A stretch of DNA of 31,041 nt from Candidatus Rhodoferax odensensis. Lineage in GTDB: Bacteria; Pseudomonadota; Gammaproteobacteria; Burkholderiales; Burkholderiaceae_C. Below the pieces are notes generated by a model, which was given only the letters and a program-made list of their open reading frames with translations, searched no databases and had not been told where the DNA came from. Shown here piece by piece: positions 20,001 to 30,750 of the stretch. Position numbers and translations under genes: made by a program. The DNA lies in contig JADKDJ010000023.1 of assembly GCA_016718405.1 (NCBI GenBank), positions 1-31,041 on the forward strand, in the 5' to 3' direction. The first letter of the stretch is position 1. The number at the start of each line of letters is the position of its first letter.

Positions 20001-21387
20001 GGAAATCAGCCTCGGCGCGATCCGCGACAACGGCGCCTTGGCTCTGGCTGGCTTTGACTTCGACGTGCTGGACGTGTCCAAGGTGACGGACCTGACGGTC
20101 ACGACCCTGACTGGCGCGCTGGCAACGGGTGAGTTCACCACCGACGAAGTTGTCTTCGGCAAGATCAACAACGTCACTTCGGCCCTGGGCTTTGAAGCTG
20201 TGGTGTTGACTGAAGCCACCATTGGCGAGAACGGCACCACCTACGTGCTCAACGCCACCGGCAACAGCCTGACCGCTGGCGCCAAGAGCGTGACCTTGAC
20301 GGACTTGGCCAATACGCTGAGCTTCGGTGGCACGGTGTTGGAGCAGTCTGGTGTGACGCTGCGTGCAGCCACTGCGCTGAACGCAACTTCGGCTGTGACT
20401 GTCACCACGACGGACACTGGCGCTGATGGCGTGCGCATCACTGGCGGCAACGGTAACGACAGCTTGACTGGTGCCGCTGGCGCCGACACGCTGCGCGGTA
20501 ACTCTGGCAACGACACGCTGAATGGCAACTTCGTGCCAGAGAAGGTTGAGATTCACACCTTCACACTCAGCAACACGACTGGCGGCGCCGATGCCGATAC
20601 GATGACGATTGACGGTTTCGCCGTAACCGAAGGCGCTACCGTGCAAGGCATCATCGTTGCCAACGACGATGCTGATGCATTTGGCGCAGCCTTTGTGCGT
20701 CAATGGGGTGCAAGTGCGTCCTCGTTCACCAACAGCGCGTCGATTTCGTCGGTGACCTATGACGCATTGACCAATGCGTTGACCTTCACCTTCACGTCGG
20801 CTGCTGGTAACGTGGCAGATGCACTGATCGTTGGTGCTGGCTCCGAGGCCGGTACCGTGGGTGCGGAAACTGTGACGCAAGCCTACGCTGCCCGTGCCGA
20901 GAGCTTGGACACCTATGTGTTCGAAACCACGGCTGCTTTGAACGGTGTTGACACCATCAACAACTTCAACAGCGTGGCTGCCGTCCTGACCAACGACATC
21001 CTGAACGTCAACGCGTTCCTGGGTGCGGCGGCTACGGTGGACACCGCTGCGGTGGCCTTCGCAACAGGCCTGAACCTGACCGGTGAAACTGCTGGTGTGG
21101 TGTACAACGTCGGCACTTTGGCCGCAGCGGACATCTCGACCGCAGTGGCTGCCAGCAAGATCACGGTTGCCGACAACGGCAAGGCTGTGGTGATGGTGAC
21201 GGCTGACGTGGATGGCGTGTCTGACGCTACCGCCAATGCCTACAACGTGTACTTCATCGAAGACACCAACACAACCGGTGGCGCTCAAACCTGGGCGGTG
21301 ACCTTGGTTGGTACCGTGAACACGGTCATCGCCAACGGCAATGAAGAAGGCGCGATCGCCCTGGCTCTGGAAAACCCATACGCCTAA
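14097..21387 (+). CDS. Giant RTX-type surface protein, probable S-layer or adhesin (two frameshifts)
   Basis: About 2,430 residues after joining three reading segments. The frame slips near 14490 and near 16415, where VDTA continues as DLTGFHVNGVAF. There is no Sec signal. The N-terminal 125 residues form a helical Ala/Asn-rich domain (YGYAPSNTVFNTEVATAAM). RTX-like glycine-aspartate repeats are scattered: GGLGADTAFGGIGNDFLAGG (about 14864), near 15470, 15630 and 16180, DFLIGGAAADVINGETGDD (about 17527) and GGNGNDSLTGAAGADTLRG (about 20440). An EF-hand-like DLNGDGTI lies near 14632. No cysteine occurs in the true frame. The last 285 residues follow the final RTX cluster and probably carry the type I secretion signal. 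Codon choice is strongly biased (AAC, TTC, TAC, mostly AAG), suggesting very high expression. No secretion genes are in view. Confidence 0.8.
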
Positions 21388-21453
21388 GTTAAGGCTGGCA
21401 AGCCGGGGGCGGTTCGCTGCCTCCAGCAAGCAAGACTGAACCGGCCGAAAGGC

Positions 21454-21488
21454 AAAAACCCGCTCCCGCAAGGGCGCGGGTTTTTTTT
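21454..21488 (+). terminator. Rho-independent terminator after the giant gene, probably bidirectional
   Basis: A stem of AAAACCCGC and GCGGGTTTT flanks a short GC-rich loop and is followed by a run of eight T. The A-run on the left side could serve as a T-run for the minus-strand glycosyltransferase operon ending at 21550. The remainder of 21388-21549 holds nothing else recognisable. Confidence 0.85.
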
Positions 21489-21549
21489 CGCCCTGTCGGG
21501 GGCGAACGCAATCTGGTCAGTTGAGTTGGTTTGGGACGAGAAGGGCGCT

Positions 21550-23739
21550 TTAGCTCCTGCTCCACGCCTGGAACATCCGCCGATAAGCCGCCTCCACCGC
21601 CCGCGCAAAGCCCACTCCATCCATGATCGGCGAGCGCTGCAAGCGTGCCCTCGCATCGTGGCGCGCAGCCTCGCTCAACGCCGGCGTGTCCTGCACCAGG
21701 GTGTGCGCCTTGGCAATGTAGTCCTCGTGGCTGGTGGCCACCCATTGCGGCAGTTCCAAATTCATCATCAAGCTGGTGCCAATGCGCCCTACTGGTGGCC
21801 GGCCAGCCAGCGTCAACACCGGCACGCCCATCCACAAGGCATCAAACAACATCGTGCCGCCACTGTGCGGAAAGCAGTCCAACAAGATGTCGAAGTCTTT
21901 CAGCCCTTCAAAGATGTTGGCACTGTTGCGCATGATGACCCGGCTGGCATCCAGGCCTTGGCGCGTCATGAATGCGCGGTAGTGGTCTTGCGTGGCCGGA
22001 TCGGCAAAACTGCGAAAGTCCAGTATCAGCCTGGCACTCGGGTTCTGACGCAGAATCTCGCCCCAGACACAAAAGGTATGGTGGTTCAGCCGCTCGGAGC
22101 GTCCTGAATAACCAAAGGTGACAAAGCCGTTCTTCAAACACGGTGCTGGCGCCACCTCGGGCGTTGGCTCGGGTGGGCGGTAGGCCACAAAGCAGTGTGG
22201 CAGGCGCACGATGGTCTCGCGCGTCAAGGTGCCCTCGGGCGCCATGTAGGGTCGATCAAGGCATAGTCCACCGCTTTGAGGCCGGTGGTCCAGGCTGCGC
22301 CCACCGGTGGCTTGGATGGGTGCGGGCTTGAGTGTAAACACCCCAGGCGGGCATCGCGCAGTGGTTGCAGCAGTCCACCAAGATGTCGATATGGTCATCT
22401 TTGACCCTACGCGCCACGTCCTGATCGGACACGCCCCGGATGTTGCGCCAGTGGGCAAACAGGCCTTTGAAGTCTTGCGTGACATCGTCTTCCACGGCGA
22501 CGTTTGAATAGGCCACCAGTTCGACCGCCGCCGGGTCACGGTTGGCAAACAGCGGCCAAAAGAAGAAACGCGAGGTATGGCGCCGAAAGTCGGGCGACAC
22601 ATAGCCAATGCGCAGGCGCCGCCCTGGCGTGTGATCGTGCGCACTGAAGTCAAGCACTGGATCGGGGAAACGATCGCCCCAGCGCACGAACTCGGCATAG
22701 ATCGCCTCGGCCGACAAGTCGGGGTGATAGGAGAGGTTGTACAGGCGCTGTTCCCAGATCGACTCGTCTTCGGGCGCGAGCTCGAGCGCCTCATCACTGA
22801 CCGCCACGACCTCGGTGAAGTCGGCAAGGTAGGCCAGCGCCACCGCCAGGTTGCTACGGGCCTGGCCAAAGTCGGGCCGCGCCGCCACGGCGTGTCGGGC
22901 CGACTGCAATGCCTCGATCAAGCGCCCCTGTTCACGCAAGGCAATGCTCAGGTTGAAGTGCGCGCCAGCATGATCTGGTGCCAGGGCCAGCGCGCGCCTG
23001 CTGGCCATTTCCGACTCCCCGCTGCGCCCCAGCGCCTGCAGGATAAGGCTCAGGTTGGTGCAGGCATCAACGAAGTCGGGCCGCAGTCGCAGCGCCTGTT
23101 GGCACGCGCGCTCAGCCTCGTCGAGCCGCCCCAGGGCGTGCAGACACAGGCCCAGGTTGCTGTGCGCATCGGCCAGTTCTGGTTTGAGCTGCAAGGCCCG
23201 TCGGTAGCTGGCCTCGGCCTCGTCGGTGCGGCCCTGCGCCTGCAATGAGTTCCCCAAATTGCTGTGCACCTCGGCAAAGTTGGGTTGCAGGTGCAAGGCC
23301 TGCCGGTAACTGGCCTCGGCCGCCTCGGGTCGCTGCAAGGCCAGCAAGGTATTGCCGTGCTCGGCATGCGCCATGACATCAGCTGGATTGAGGCGCGCAG
23401 CGACCTGATAACACGCCTCGGCCTCGGCCAGTCGGCCCGTGGCGTGCAGCGTGTGGCCCAAGTTGTAGTGGGCGTCCGCGTGCTCTGGGGCGAGCTGTAC
23501 CACCTGTCGAAAACGGGCTTCGGCATGCGCAATGTCTCCCAAGGCTTGCTGCACCACGCCCAGATTAAGCAGTGCCGCCGTGTGATGGGGTTGCGCTTAA
23601 CGACGGCAGGGTAAAGCGTTTACCGCGCCTGTGACCAGCGCCCAGCTTGCTGGTGCGCCACCGCCTGGCGGTAGGCTTGCGACAAAGGTAAGGCCACGCC
23701 CGGGCCGGGCGTGGCGGAATCGGTGGGGGTGGTGTTCAT
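21550..23739 (-). CDS. TPR-GT41 glycosyltransferase, subtype A, copy 1 (several frameshifts)
   Basis: About 730 residues. Roughly eight TPR units (for example AHSNLGLCLHALGRLDEAERA) lead into a SPINDLY/O-GlcNAc-transferase-like catalytic region: LRIGYVSPDFRRHTSRFFFW (position of the OGT catalytic histidine), FVTFGYSGRSERLNHHTFCV, LILDFRSFADP (donor-binding lysine region) and LLDCFPHSGGTMLFDALWMG (UDP-binding loop). The start MNTTPTDS at 23739 overlaps the preceding gene's stop as ATGA. A TAA near 23620, a slip near 23585 and at least two slips in 22250-22340 interrupt it. The near-identical copy at 25790-27948 is intact at the 22250 site, so at least that break looks technical. It should act in the cytoplasm on Ser/Thr or Asn of a protein acceptor. 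Confidence 0.8.
21591..22814 (-). repeat. Direct repeat, copy 1: catalytic half of the subtype A GT41 gene
   Basis: This segment aligns base for base, with small indels, to 25840-27063 at a constant offset of 4,249. Long stretches are identical (for example around 22000-22160), including silent positions. Similarity ends abruptly after the codons for the VVAVSDEAL region, where the TPR parts begin to differ. Confidence 0.85.
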
Positions 23740-25797
23740 GTGCTCGCCCACCTCCCATACATGTCCCGATAGGCCGCCTCCACACGTCGCGCAAAGCCAA
23801 TCTCATCCATCAGCACTGGCCTGCAACTCGCCGCGCAAGCTGGCACGCGTGGCGGTCAACCTGGGCCAATCGGCCGCCAGCAACACGGCGATGTTGGCGT
23901 ACTCGGCTTCGCTGTTCGCCACCCACTCAGGGTGGCCCAGCTCTCGCAGGATCGCGTGGCCCACAGTGCCCACACTAGGACGGCCCGCCAGTGTGACGAA
24001 GGGCACACCCAGGTACAGGCTTTCGAACAAAGTGGTGCCGCTGTTGTGCGGAAAGCAGTCCAGGCTGATGTCGATTGAGCGCAGCACGTCCCACGGTGGG
24101 CTATGGCAGCCAATGCGCAGTCGTTCGCGGGCAATCCCCATCCGGCAAATTCGCGCGCCAAGGCATCCTGCGCCCAGGGGTGGCGAAACGACGGACTGTC
24201 CACCACCAGTTCCGAGCTGCTCACGCGCCGCAGAATGTCGGACCAGACACGAACGGTGCGCGCATTGATGCGAATTGACCGCGTCAAGGTGCCAAACGTG
24301 ACATGCCCATTGCGCTCGGCGGGCAGCGCCGAGACCGCGCCCATGTTGGGCGCGGGCCGGTAGACCAGTCCAGGGCCGTCCAGGCGCCACGGGGTTTCGC
24401 TAAACAGCGCTTCGCTGCCTGGTGGTACCGTGGTCCAGTCGCTGAGGTAATAGTCGATGGCGCGCAGGCCGGTGGTGTAGCCAAAGCCAAGCCACGAGAC
24501 GCTCACTGGAGCGGGCTTGCAGGCAAACACCCCCAGCCGATTGCCCGCAGTGTGTCCGGCCAGGTCCACCAGAATGTCGATGCCGTCTGCGGCGATCTGC
24601 GCAGCCAGCGCCGCGTCGCTCAGGCCAAAGGTGGGCCGCCAGTGCTCGACGTGTTGCCGGTAGCGCTGCGTGACTTTGTCCTCTCGGCGCAGTTGCGCAT
24701 GGGCAAACAGCTCGAACTGGGATCGGTCGTGGCGCGCCAACAAAGGGCTCAAAAAGTGAACGCAAAGTGCGTGCAAAAGTCGGGTGACACATAGCCCACG
24801 CGCAATCGCCGGCCAGTACCGCCCCTCTCGCTGGGCGTAAAGCGGCCCGCCACGGCCTGATTGGGCGCCGCGCCCGCCCAACGCGCGGCCCATTCCTCAT
24901 AGCCCGCGAAGACGGCCTGCGCGTCCAGCTCGGGGTGGTAATTCAAGGTGAACAACAGATTGCTCCAAGCACCCTCGTAGCCGGGGTCCAGTGTCACGGC
25001 GTTGCGGTAGCAGTCCAGCGCCTGCCCAAGCTGGCGTTGCTCGCTCAGCGTGTTGCCCGGAGTTGGTTGTGGGCCTGTGCGTGGCCGGGCAGCAGCCTGA
25101 TCGCTTGGCGCAGACACTGCTCGGCTTGGTCCAGTCGCCCCAGTTCAAATAGCAGACTGCCCAGTGTGTTGTGCGCGTCGGACCAGTCCGGCGCCGCGTC
25201 CGCCGCCAATTGGGCGCTGACCAGGGCTTCTTCACCACGGCCCTGCTCGCGCAGCGTCCACGCCAGGTGGTGGTGCGCCTGCGCATCCCGGTCGTCGAGT
25301 TGCAGCGCATGGCGCAACACGGGCTCAGCCCGCGCCAGTTCGCCCCGTTCAAACAAGCGGATGCCCCATTGACGCCAAGGCTCGCCACGATCCGGCAGTA
25401 GCGCCGTCAAACGCTCTAGCAAGTGGTCCACGACCTCACCGCGCCAGCCGTGGGCGATGCCTTGCGTGAGGGTCTGAAAAGCCCGCAGCGGCCGGTCTGC
25501 GCGGATCAGGGCCTCGACATAGCTGCGCCAATATTGCTCCTGCTGGGGTGCGGCTTCGAGCGCAGCCTTGAAGTACGGCAGGCCCGCCACCGTCTGACAT
25601 CGCTGGGACAGTAAGGCGCCTAGATTGTGGTTGGCATCAGGGTGCTGAGGGCTCGATTCGAGCAACTCGCGGTACAGGCGCTCGGCCTGTTCGAGCCCGC
25701 CGTCCGCGTGGGCCGACAGGGCGCGCGCGAACAGGGACAAGGGCGCTTCGCGGTCGCTCGCGCTGGGGGCGCCACCGGGTGGGGGGTGATCAACCAT
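23736..25797 (-). CDS. TPR-GT41 glycosyltransferase, subtype B, copy 1 (about four frameshifts)
   Basis: About 687 residues. The N-terminal TPR part (MVDHPPPGG start at 25797) contains DANHNLGALLSQRCQTVAGLPYFK and EQYWRSYVEALIRADRP. The catalytic part is the canonical SPINDLY type: RLRVGYVSPDF, DILVDLAGHTAGNRLGVFA, KPAPVSVSWLGFGYTTGLRA, NGHVTFGTLTRSIRINA and SLDCFPHNSGTTLFESLYLG. Frame changes lie near 25060, 24760, 24150 and 23830, and each correction gives family sequence. It ends MDEIGFARRVEAAYRDMYG and stops at 23736, overlapping the next ATG. Its own start overlaps the previous gene by eight bases, so all are co-translated. Confidence 0.8.
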
Positions 25798-27948
25798 GAG
25801 AGGTCTCAGCCCACCGCGCAAACATCTGCCGATAAACCGCCTCCACCGCCCGCGCAAAGCCCACTCCATCCATGATCGGCGAGCGCCGCAAGCGCTCACG
25901 CATCGTGGCGCGCAGCTCGCTCAACGCCGGCGTGTCCTGCACCAGGGTGTGCGCCTTGGCAATGTAGTCCTCGTGGCTGGTGGCCACCCATTGCGGCAGT
26001 TCCAAATTCATCATCAAGCTGGTGCCAATGCGCCCTACTGGTGGTCAGCCAGCCAGCGTCAACCACCGCACGCCCATCACAAGGCATCAAACAACATCGT
26101 GCCGCCACTGTGCGGAAAGCAGTCCAACAAGATGTCGAAGTCTTTCAGCCCTTCAAAGATGTTGGCACTGTTGCGCATGATGACCCGGCTGGCATCCAGC
26201 CTTGGCGCGTCATGAATGCGCGGTAGTGGTCTTGCGTGGCCGGATCGGCAAAACTGCGAAAGTCCAGTATCAGCCTGGCACTCGGGTTCTGACGCAGAAT
26301 CTCGCCCCAGACACAAAAGGTATGGTGGTTCAGCCGCTCGGAGCGTCCTGAATAACCAAAGGTGACAAAGCCGTTCTTCAAACACGGTGCTGGCGCCACC
26401 TCGGGCGTGGGCTCGGGTGGGCGGTAGGCCACAAAACAGTGCGGCAAGCGCACGATGCTCTCGCGCGTCAGGGTGCCCTCGGGCGCCATGTAGGGGTCGA
26501 TCAAGGCATAGTCCACCGCCTTCAGGCCCGTGGTCCAGGCCGCACCCAGCCAGGTGGCCTGGATCGGCGCGGGCTTGAGCGCAAACACACCCAGGCGCGC
26601 ATCGCGCATGTGGTTGCAGCAGTCCACCAGGATGTCGATTTGGCCGCGCCGTACCAGACTGGCCACGTCCTGATCGGGCACGCCCCGGATGTTGCGCCAG
26701 TGGGCAAACAGACCCTTAAAGTCTTGGGTGACATCGTCTTCCACGGCCACATTCGAGTAGGCCACCAGTTCGACCGCCGCCGGGTCATGGTTGGCAAACA
26801 GCGGCCAAAAGAAGAAACGCGAGGTATGGCGCCGAAAGTCGGGCGACACATAGCCAATGCGCAGGCGCCGGCCCGGCGTTTGATCGTGCGCACTGAAGTC
26901 CTGCACTGGTTCGGGGAAACGATCGCCCCAGCGCACGAACTCGGCATAGATCGCCTCGGCCGACAAGTCGGGGTGGTAGGAGAGGTTGTACAGGCGCTGT
27001 TCCCAGATGGCCTCGTCGTTGGGGGCGAGCGCCAGCGCCTCATCACTGACCGCCACGACCTCGCAGAAGTCAGACATTTGTGCCACGCAGGAAGCCAAAT
27101 TGCTGTGTACTATCGCGAGGCCCGGATTGGCAATACGTCCCTGTCGATAACATTGCAGTGCCTCAACAAAACAGCTGCGCTCGCGGAAGATGTTGCCCAG
27201 GTTGGCGTGGGTCTCGGCCAACATGGGATCAATCCGAAGGGCGTGACGATAGCTCGATTCGGCTTCTACTACACGCCCCTGCAAATGCAAGATGGCACCA
27301 AGATTGCTATGCGCCGCCGCAGAGTCGGGCCTGATTTGCAGCGCCAGCCGGTAACTGGCTTGTGCATCGCCCAGCCTTCCGCTATCTCGTTGCGCATTCC
27401 CAAAATTGATGTGCGCCTGCACATGCTCGGGCCTGATTCGAAGTGTCTCCCGGTAATGCGCCATCGCTTCCGGCAATTGCCCCATGGCCTGTAAGGTGTT
27501 ACCCTAGGTTGTAATGCGCCTCGGCATGGTCGGGGGCGATTTGAATGGCACATCGATAGCTGGCCCGGAGCCTCTTGCAACCGGTCGCGCGCCTGCAACA
27601 GATTGCCCGGGTTGTAATCGAGCCGGTGTGTAATCCGACGCGACTGCAAGGGCCCGTCGAAAGCAGCGCTCGGCTTGATCCAGATGGCCCAGAGCCTTGA
27701 GCGTGACACCCAGGTTACTGTGGGCCTCGGCATCCTGAGGCGATAGGGCTGCAGCTTGCTGCATGGGTTCCAGCGCCTGGGCGTGTTGCCCCATCCTGCT
27801 GAGTAGGGTTGCCAGCATCTTCCAGCCGAACTCATGGCGTCGGAAGCGCTGTGTCAGCGGCTTAGCCAACGTGGCCGCTTGGCGTAGCGCCACTGCTGAA
27901 CAGCGATACCAGGGTGTTGATTTCGGCTGGGGTGGGTCCAGGTTTCAT
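25790..27948 (-). CDS. TPR-GT41 glycosyltransferase, subtype A, copy 2 (several frameshifts)
   Basis: About 720 residues. The start MKPGPTPAEINTLVSLFSSG at 27948 is 34 bases after the preceding gene. The N-terminal region (FGWKMLATLLSRMGQHAQALEP) precedes roughly seven TPR units, which differ from those of copy 1. The catalytic half is nearly identical to copy 1 and includes CCNHMRDARLGVFALKPAP and WTTGLKAVDYALIDPYMAPE, the latter lost to indels in copy 1. Frame changes lie near 27885, 27590, 27500, 26200 and 26075. At 26200 copy 1 has one more G in the same context and stays in frame. The predicted role is protein O-glycosylation, possibly of the giant surface protein. Confidence 0.8.
25840..27063 (-). 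repeat. Direct repeat, copy 2: catalytic half of the subtype A GT41 gene
   Basis: This is the partner of 21591-22814. Single-base differences between the copies fall in short runs, for example CCAGCC here at about 26200 against CCAGGCC in copy 1, and GTAGGGGTCG here at about 26492 against GTAGGGTCG in copy 1. Confidence 0.85.
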
Positions 27949-27982
27949 GCGCGTGCCAAGGCTTCCCTGAGACGTGTCGGCT

Positions 27983-30631
27983 TTAGCGCGCGGCCCAGCG
28001 CTGAAACATGGACTGGTAGGCCGCTTCAACCGAGCGGGCGAAGCCTGCTTCGGCCATCAAGGGGCTGCGTTCCATCTCCGCGCGCAAGTTGGCTCGTACT
28101 GCCGCCAGCTTAGGCAGGTCCGCCGCCAGCGCGCAAGCGCGTTGAACGTAATCATCCTCGGTCTCGGCAATCCACTGCGGATGCTCTGCGGCGTGCAAGA
28201 TCGCGCTGCCAATGCGCCCAACACTTGGCCGGCTGGCCAGTGTCACGAAGGGCACGCCCATGTAGAGGGTCTCGAACAGGGTGGTACCCGAGTTGTGTGG
28301 AAAGCAATCCAGCCCGATGTCGATGCCACGCAACGTGTCCCAGGGCGGCGTGTGGCAGCCCAGTTGCAGGCGCTCTGGGCCGATGCCATGCGCGGCAAAC
28401 TGCTGCTGTAGCAAGGTTTGGGCATACTCGTGCCTGAACGACGAGCTGTCGATCACCAGCCTTGAATTGCTGACCCTCTTCAAGATGGCCGCCCACGCCG
28501 CAATCGTGCGGTGGTTGATGCGGATGCGCCGGGTCAGGGTGCCGAAGGTCACATAACCTCGCGCCAATGCCGGCAGCGGGCTCACGTCTCCCATGCCTTC
28601 GCTGGCCCGGTAGACCCGCCAACGGGCAGGCGCCAAGGGGTTTCGCTGAACAGCGCCTCCGCGCCCGCTGGCACACTGTGGGCATCGCACAGGTAGTAGT
28701 CGATCGCCGACAGGCCGGTGGTGTAGCCATAGCCCAGCCACGACACCGACACCGGCGCGGGCTTGCGGGCAAAGACGCCCAACCGGTTGCCCGAGGTGTG
28801 CCCGGCCACGTCCACCAGGATGTCGATGCCATCGGCGCGAATACGCTCGGCCAGCGCGTCATCACTCAGGCCACGGGTGGATACCCAGTGGTTCACGTAG
28901 GTCTTGTAGCGTGCCGTCAGTTCGTCTTCATAGTCGAGCTGGGCATAGGCAAACACCTCAAAGTCCCGCCGATCATGCTGGGCCAGCAGGGGCTCCAGAA
29001 AGTGGCGGCAGGAATGCAGCTTGAAGTCTGGTGACACGTAGCCAACCCGCAGGCGCCGCGCCGCGTTGCGATCATTGGGGTGTGCGCGCCAGGCGGCGCG
29101 CTGCGGGCTGCCAACATGCTGCTCAAACGCCCGGTAGGCGGCAAAATGTCCTCGGCGCTGCGATCGGGGTGGTAGTTCAAGCCGAACAGGCGGTTGCTGT
29201 TGGCCGCCACGTCGTCCGGTTTGAGTTCCAGGGCCCGGCAGTAGGCCGCTTCACCTTCGTCCAGGCGCCCCAGCACACACAAGGTGTTGCCCAGGTTGGA
29301 CAGTGCGTTGACATAATCCGGCTTGATTGCCAGCGCCGGTGCAGGGTGCCAGGGCCTCGTCGGGCCGGTCCTGCGCAAACTGCGCCAGGCCCAGGTTGGC
29401 CATGGTGTTGACAGAGTCGGGCTGCAGCGCCAGCGCTTTGCGCAAATTGGCCTCGGCTTCGGTGGCTCGGCCTTGCCCGTGCAACATGGCGCCTTGGCTG
29501 GCCAAGGCGTCAAAGTTGTCGGGTTGCAGCGACAGGGCCTGCTGCAGGCTTTGCAAGGCTTCGTCCGGGCGTATCCCGCGCGTGAGCACCGGTTGCGTTG
29601 CACAGTGCCAGGGTGTAGTTGGGGCGCAGTTGCAGGGCCTGGCGCTGCAGTGCTTCGGCCTGCTCCAGCTCGCCGCGTTGCATCAAGGTGTTGCCCAGGT
29701 TGCTCAGTGCTTCCACGTGATCGCGCGCCAAGGCCAGGCACGGCGGCTAACCTCGGCCGCCGGCCCTGCCCAGTGGCCGGGGGCGCAGCCCAGGTTGGTG
29801 TGAACCGAGGGGTTGTTGGGTTGGATCTCCAACGCGCGGCGGTAGCTGGCCACCGCCTCTTGGTGGCGGCCCATGGCGCGCAGCGTGTTGCCCAGGTTGT
29901 AGTGGGCGTCGGCATAGCGTGGGTTGAGTTCTGTGGCGTGGCGAAAGCAGGCCTCGGCCTGCGCATGACGCCCCAGGTCGCTCAGGGTGCCGCCGGAGTT
30001 GTTGTGGTTCTCCGGGTCTGCCGGGCAGCAGGGCCACGGTTTGTTGCATGGGCTCCAGGGCCTCTGCGGATCGCGCCTGCAGCTTGAGCGCGGCTGCCAG
30101 CAGCTTCCAGCCCAGGCCGTACTGCGGGTGGCGCTGCGTCAGCGCTCGGGCCGGGGATTCCAACTCCGCGTAGCGGCCTTGGGTGAACAGGGGCACCAGG
30201 GCTTGCAGCGTTTGCTCGGGTCCTTGTCCTGCGGCGATGGGTACGGCGGGGGATGCGACGATGCCAGCGCCTCGCACGGCCTCACGCGGCACGGCTGGCG
30301 GGATGGGTTGCGACAGCAGTTGGCGCGCGGCGTCGAGCTGACCGGCTTCAATCAAGGCGTTGGCATAGCTCAGCCAGTATTGCGGGTAGTCTGGCCGTAC
30401 TTGACACGCCGCCCGAAAGTGCGGCAGTCCGACCGCCGCTTTCCCGTGCTGCAGCGCCATGGCGCCCAGGTTGTGGTGCGCATCGGGATGATTGGGTTGT
30501 GCCTGCAGGACCAAGCGGTAGAGTCGATGCGCCTCCTGGAACTGCGCTAGCCGGTGCGCGTCGATGGCTTGCTGCAAGGTTTGATCGACGTTGAGTGCTT
30601 GCGCGAGTGCGGGGGATTGCGTGGTGACCAT
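27983..30631 (-). CDS. TPR-GT41 glycosyltransferase, subtype B, copy 2 (about seven frameshifts)
   Basis: About 880 residues, the longest of the four. The N-terminus (MVTTQSPALAQALNVDQ) carries DAHHNLGAMALQHGKAAVGL and PQYWLSYANALIEAGQ, clearly related to subtype B copy 1. A second N-terminal module follows (LVPLFTQGRYAELESPARAL) and then about eight TPR units read from three frames. The catalytic part is canonical: MSPDFKLHSCRHFLEPLLAQ, DILVDVAGHTSGNRLGVFA, WLGYGYTTGLSAIDYYLCD, GYVTFGTLTRRIRINH and LDCFPHNSGTTLFETLYMG. It ends FARSVEAAYQSMFQRWAAR with a TAA. It is the first gene of the GT41 operon. Breaks near 30015, 29770, 29590, 29345, 29140, 29060 and 28610 are approximate. Confidence 0.75.
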
Positions 30632-30750
30632 GGAATTTGGGTGTACGAATCGAGTTGTCGCGAGTGCCGGACGCCCGGCGGCGGGGTCAGGTGGGACTCA
30701 GGTATTCTTGGCCCAAATCCCGTCCCACCACGAATCCCCGTGAATCTATC

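Noticed and set aside
20430..20535. CRISPR or tandem DNA repeat
   Set aside because: The periodicity is in the protein (RTX glycine-aspartate repeats); the DNA copies are diverged and unspaced.
14462..21471. Long antisense open frames (about 650, 431, 547 and 662 codons) opposite the giant gene
   Set aside because: They mirror the strongly biased codon use of the plus-strand gene, give low-complexity Val/Gly/His-rich products with no domain, and have no start signals.
27269..29966. Several separate short TPR-fragment genes in the GT41 array
   Set aside because: The fragments join end to end into single family-length proteins when one-base slips are restored, so they are parts of broken genes and not independent genes.
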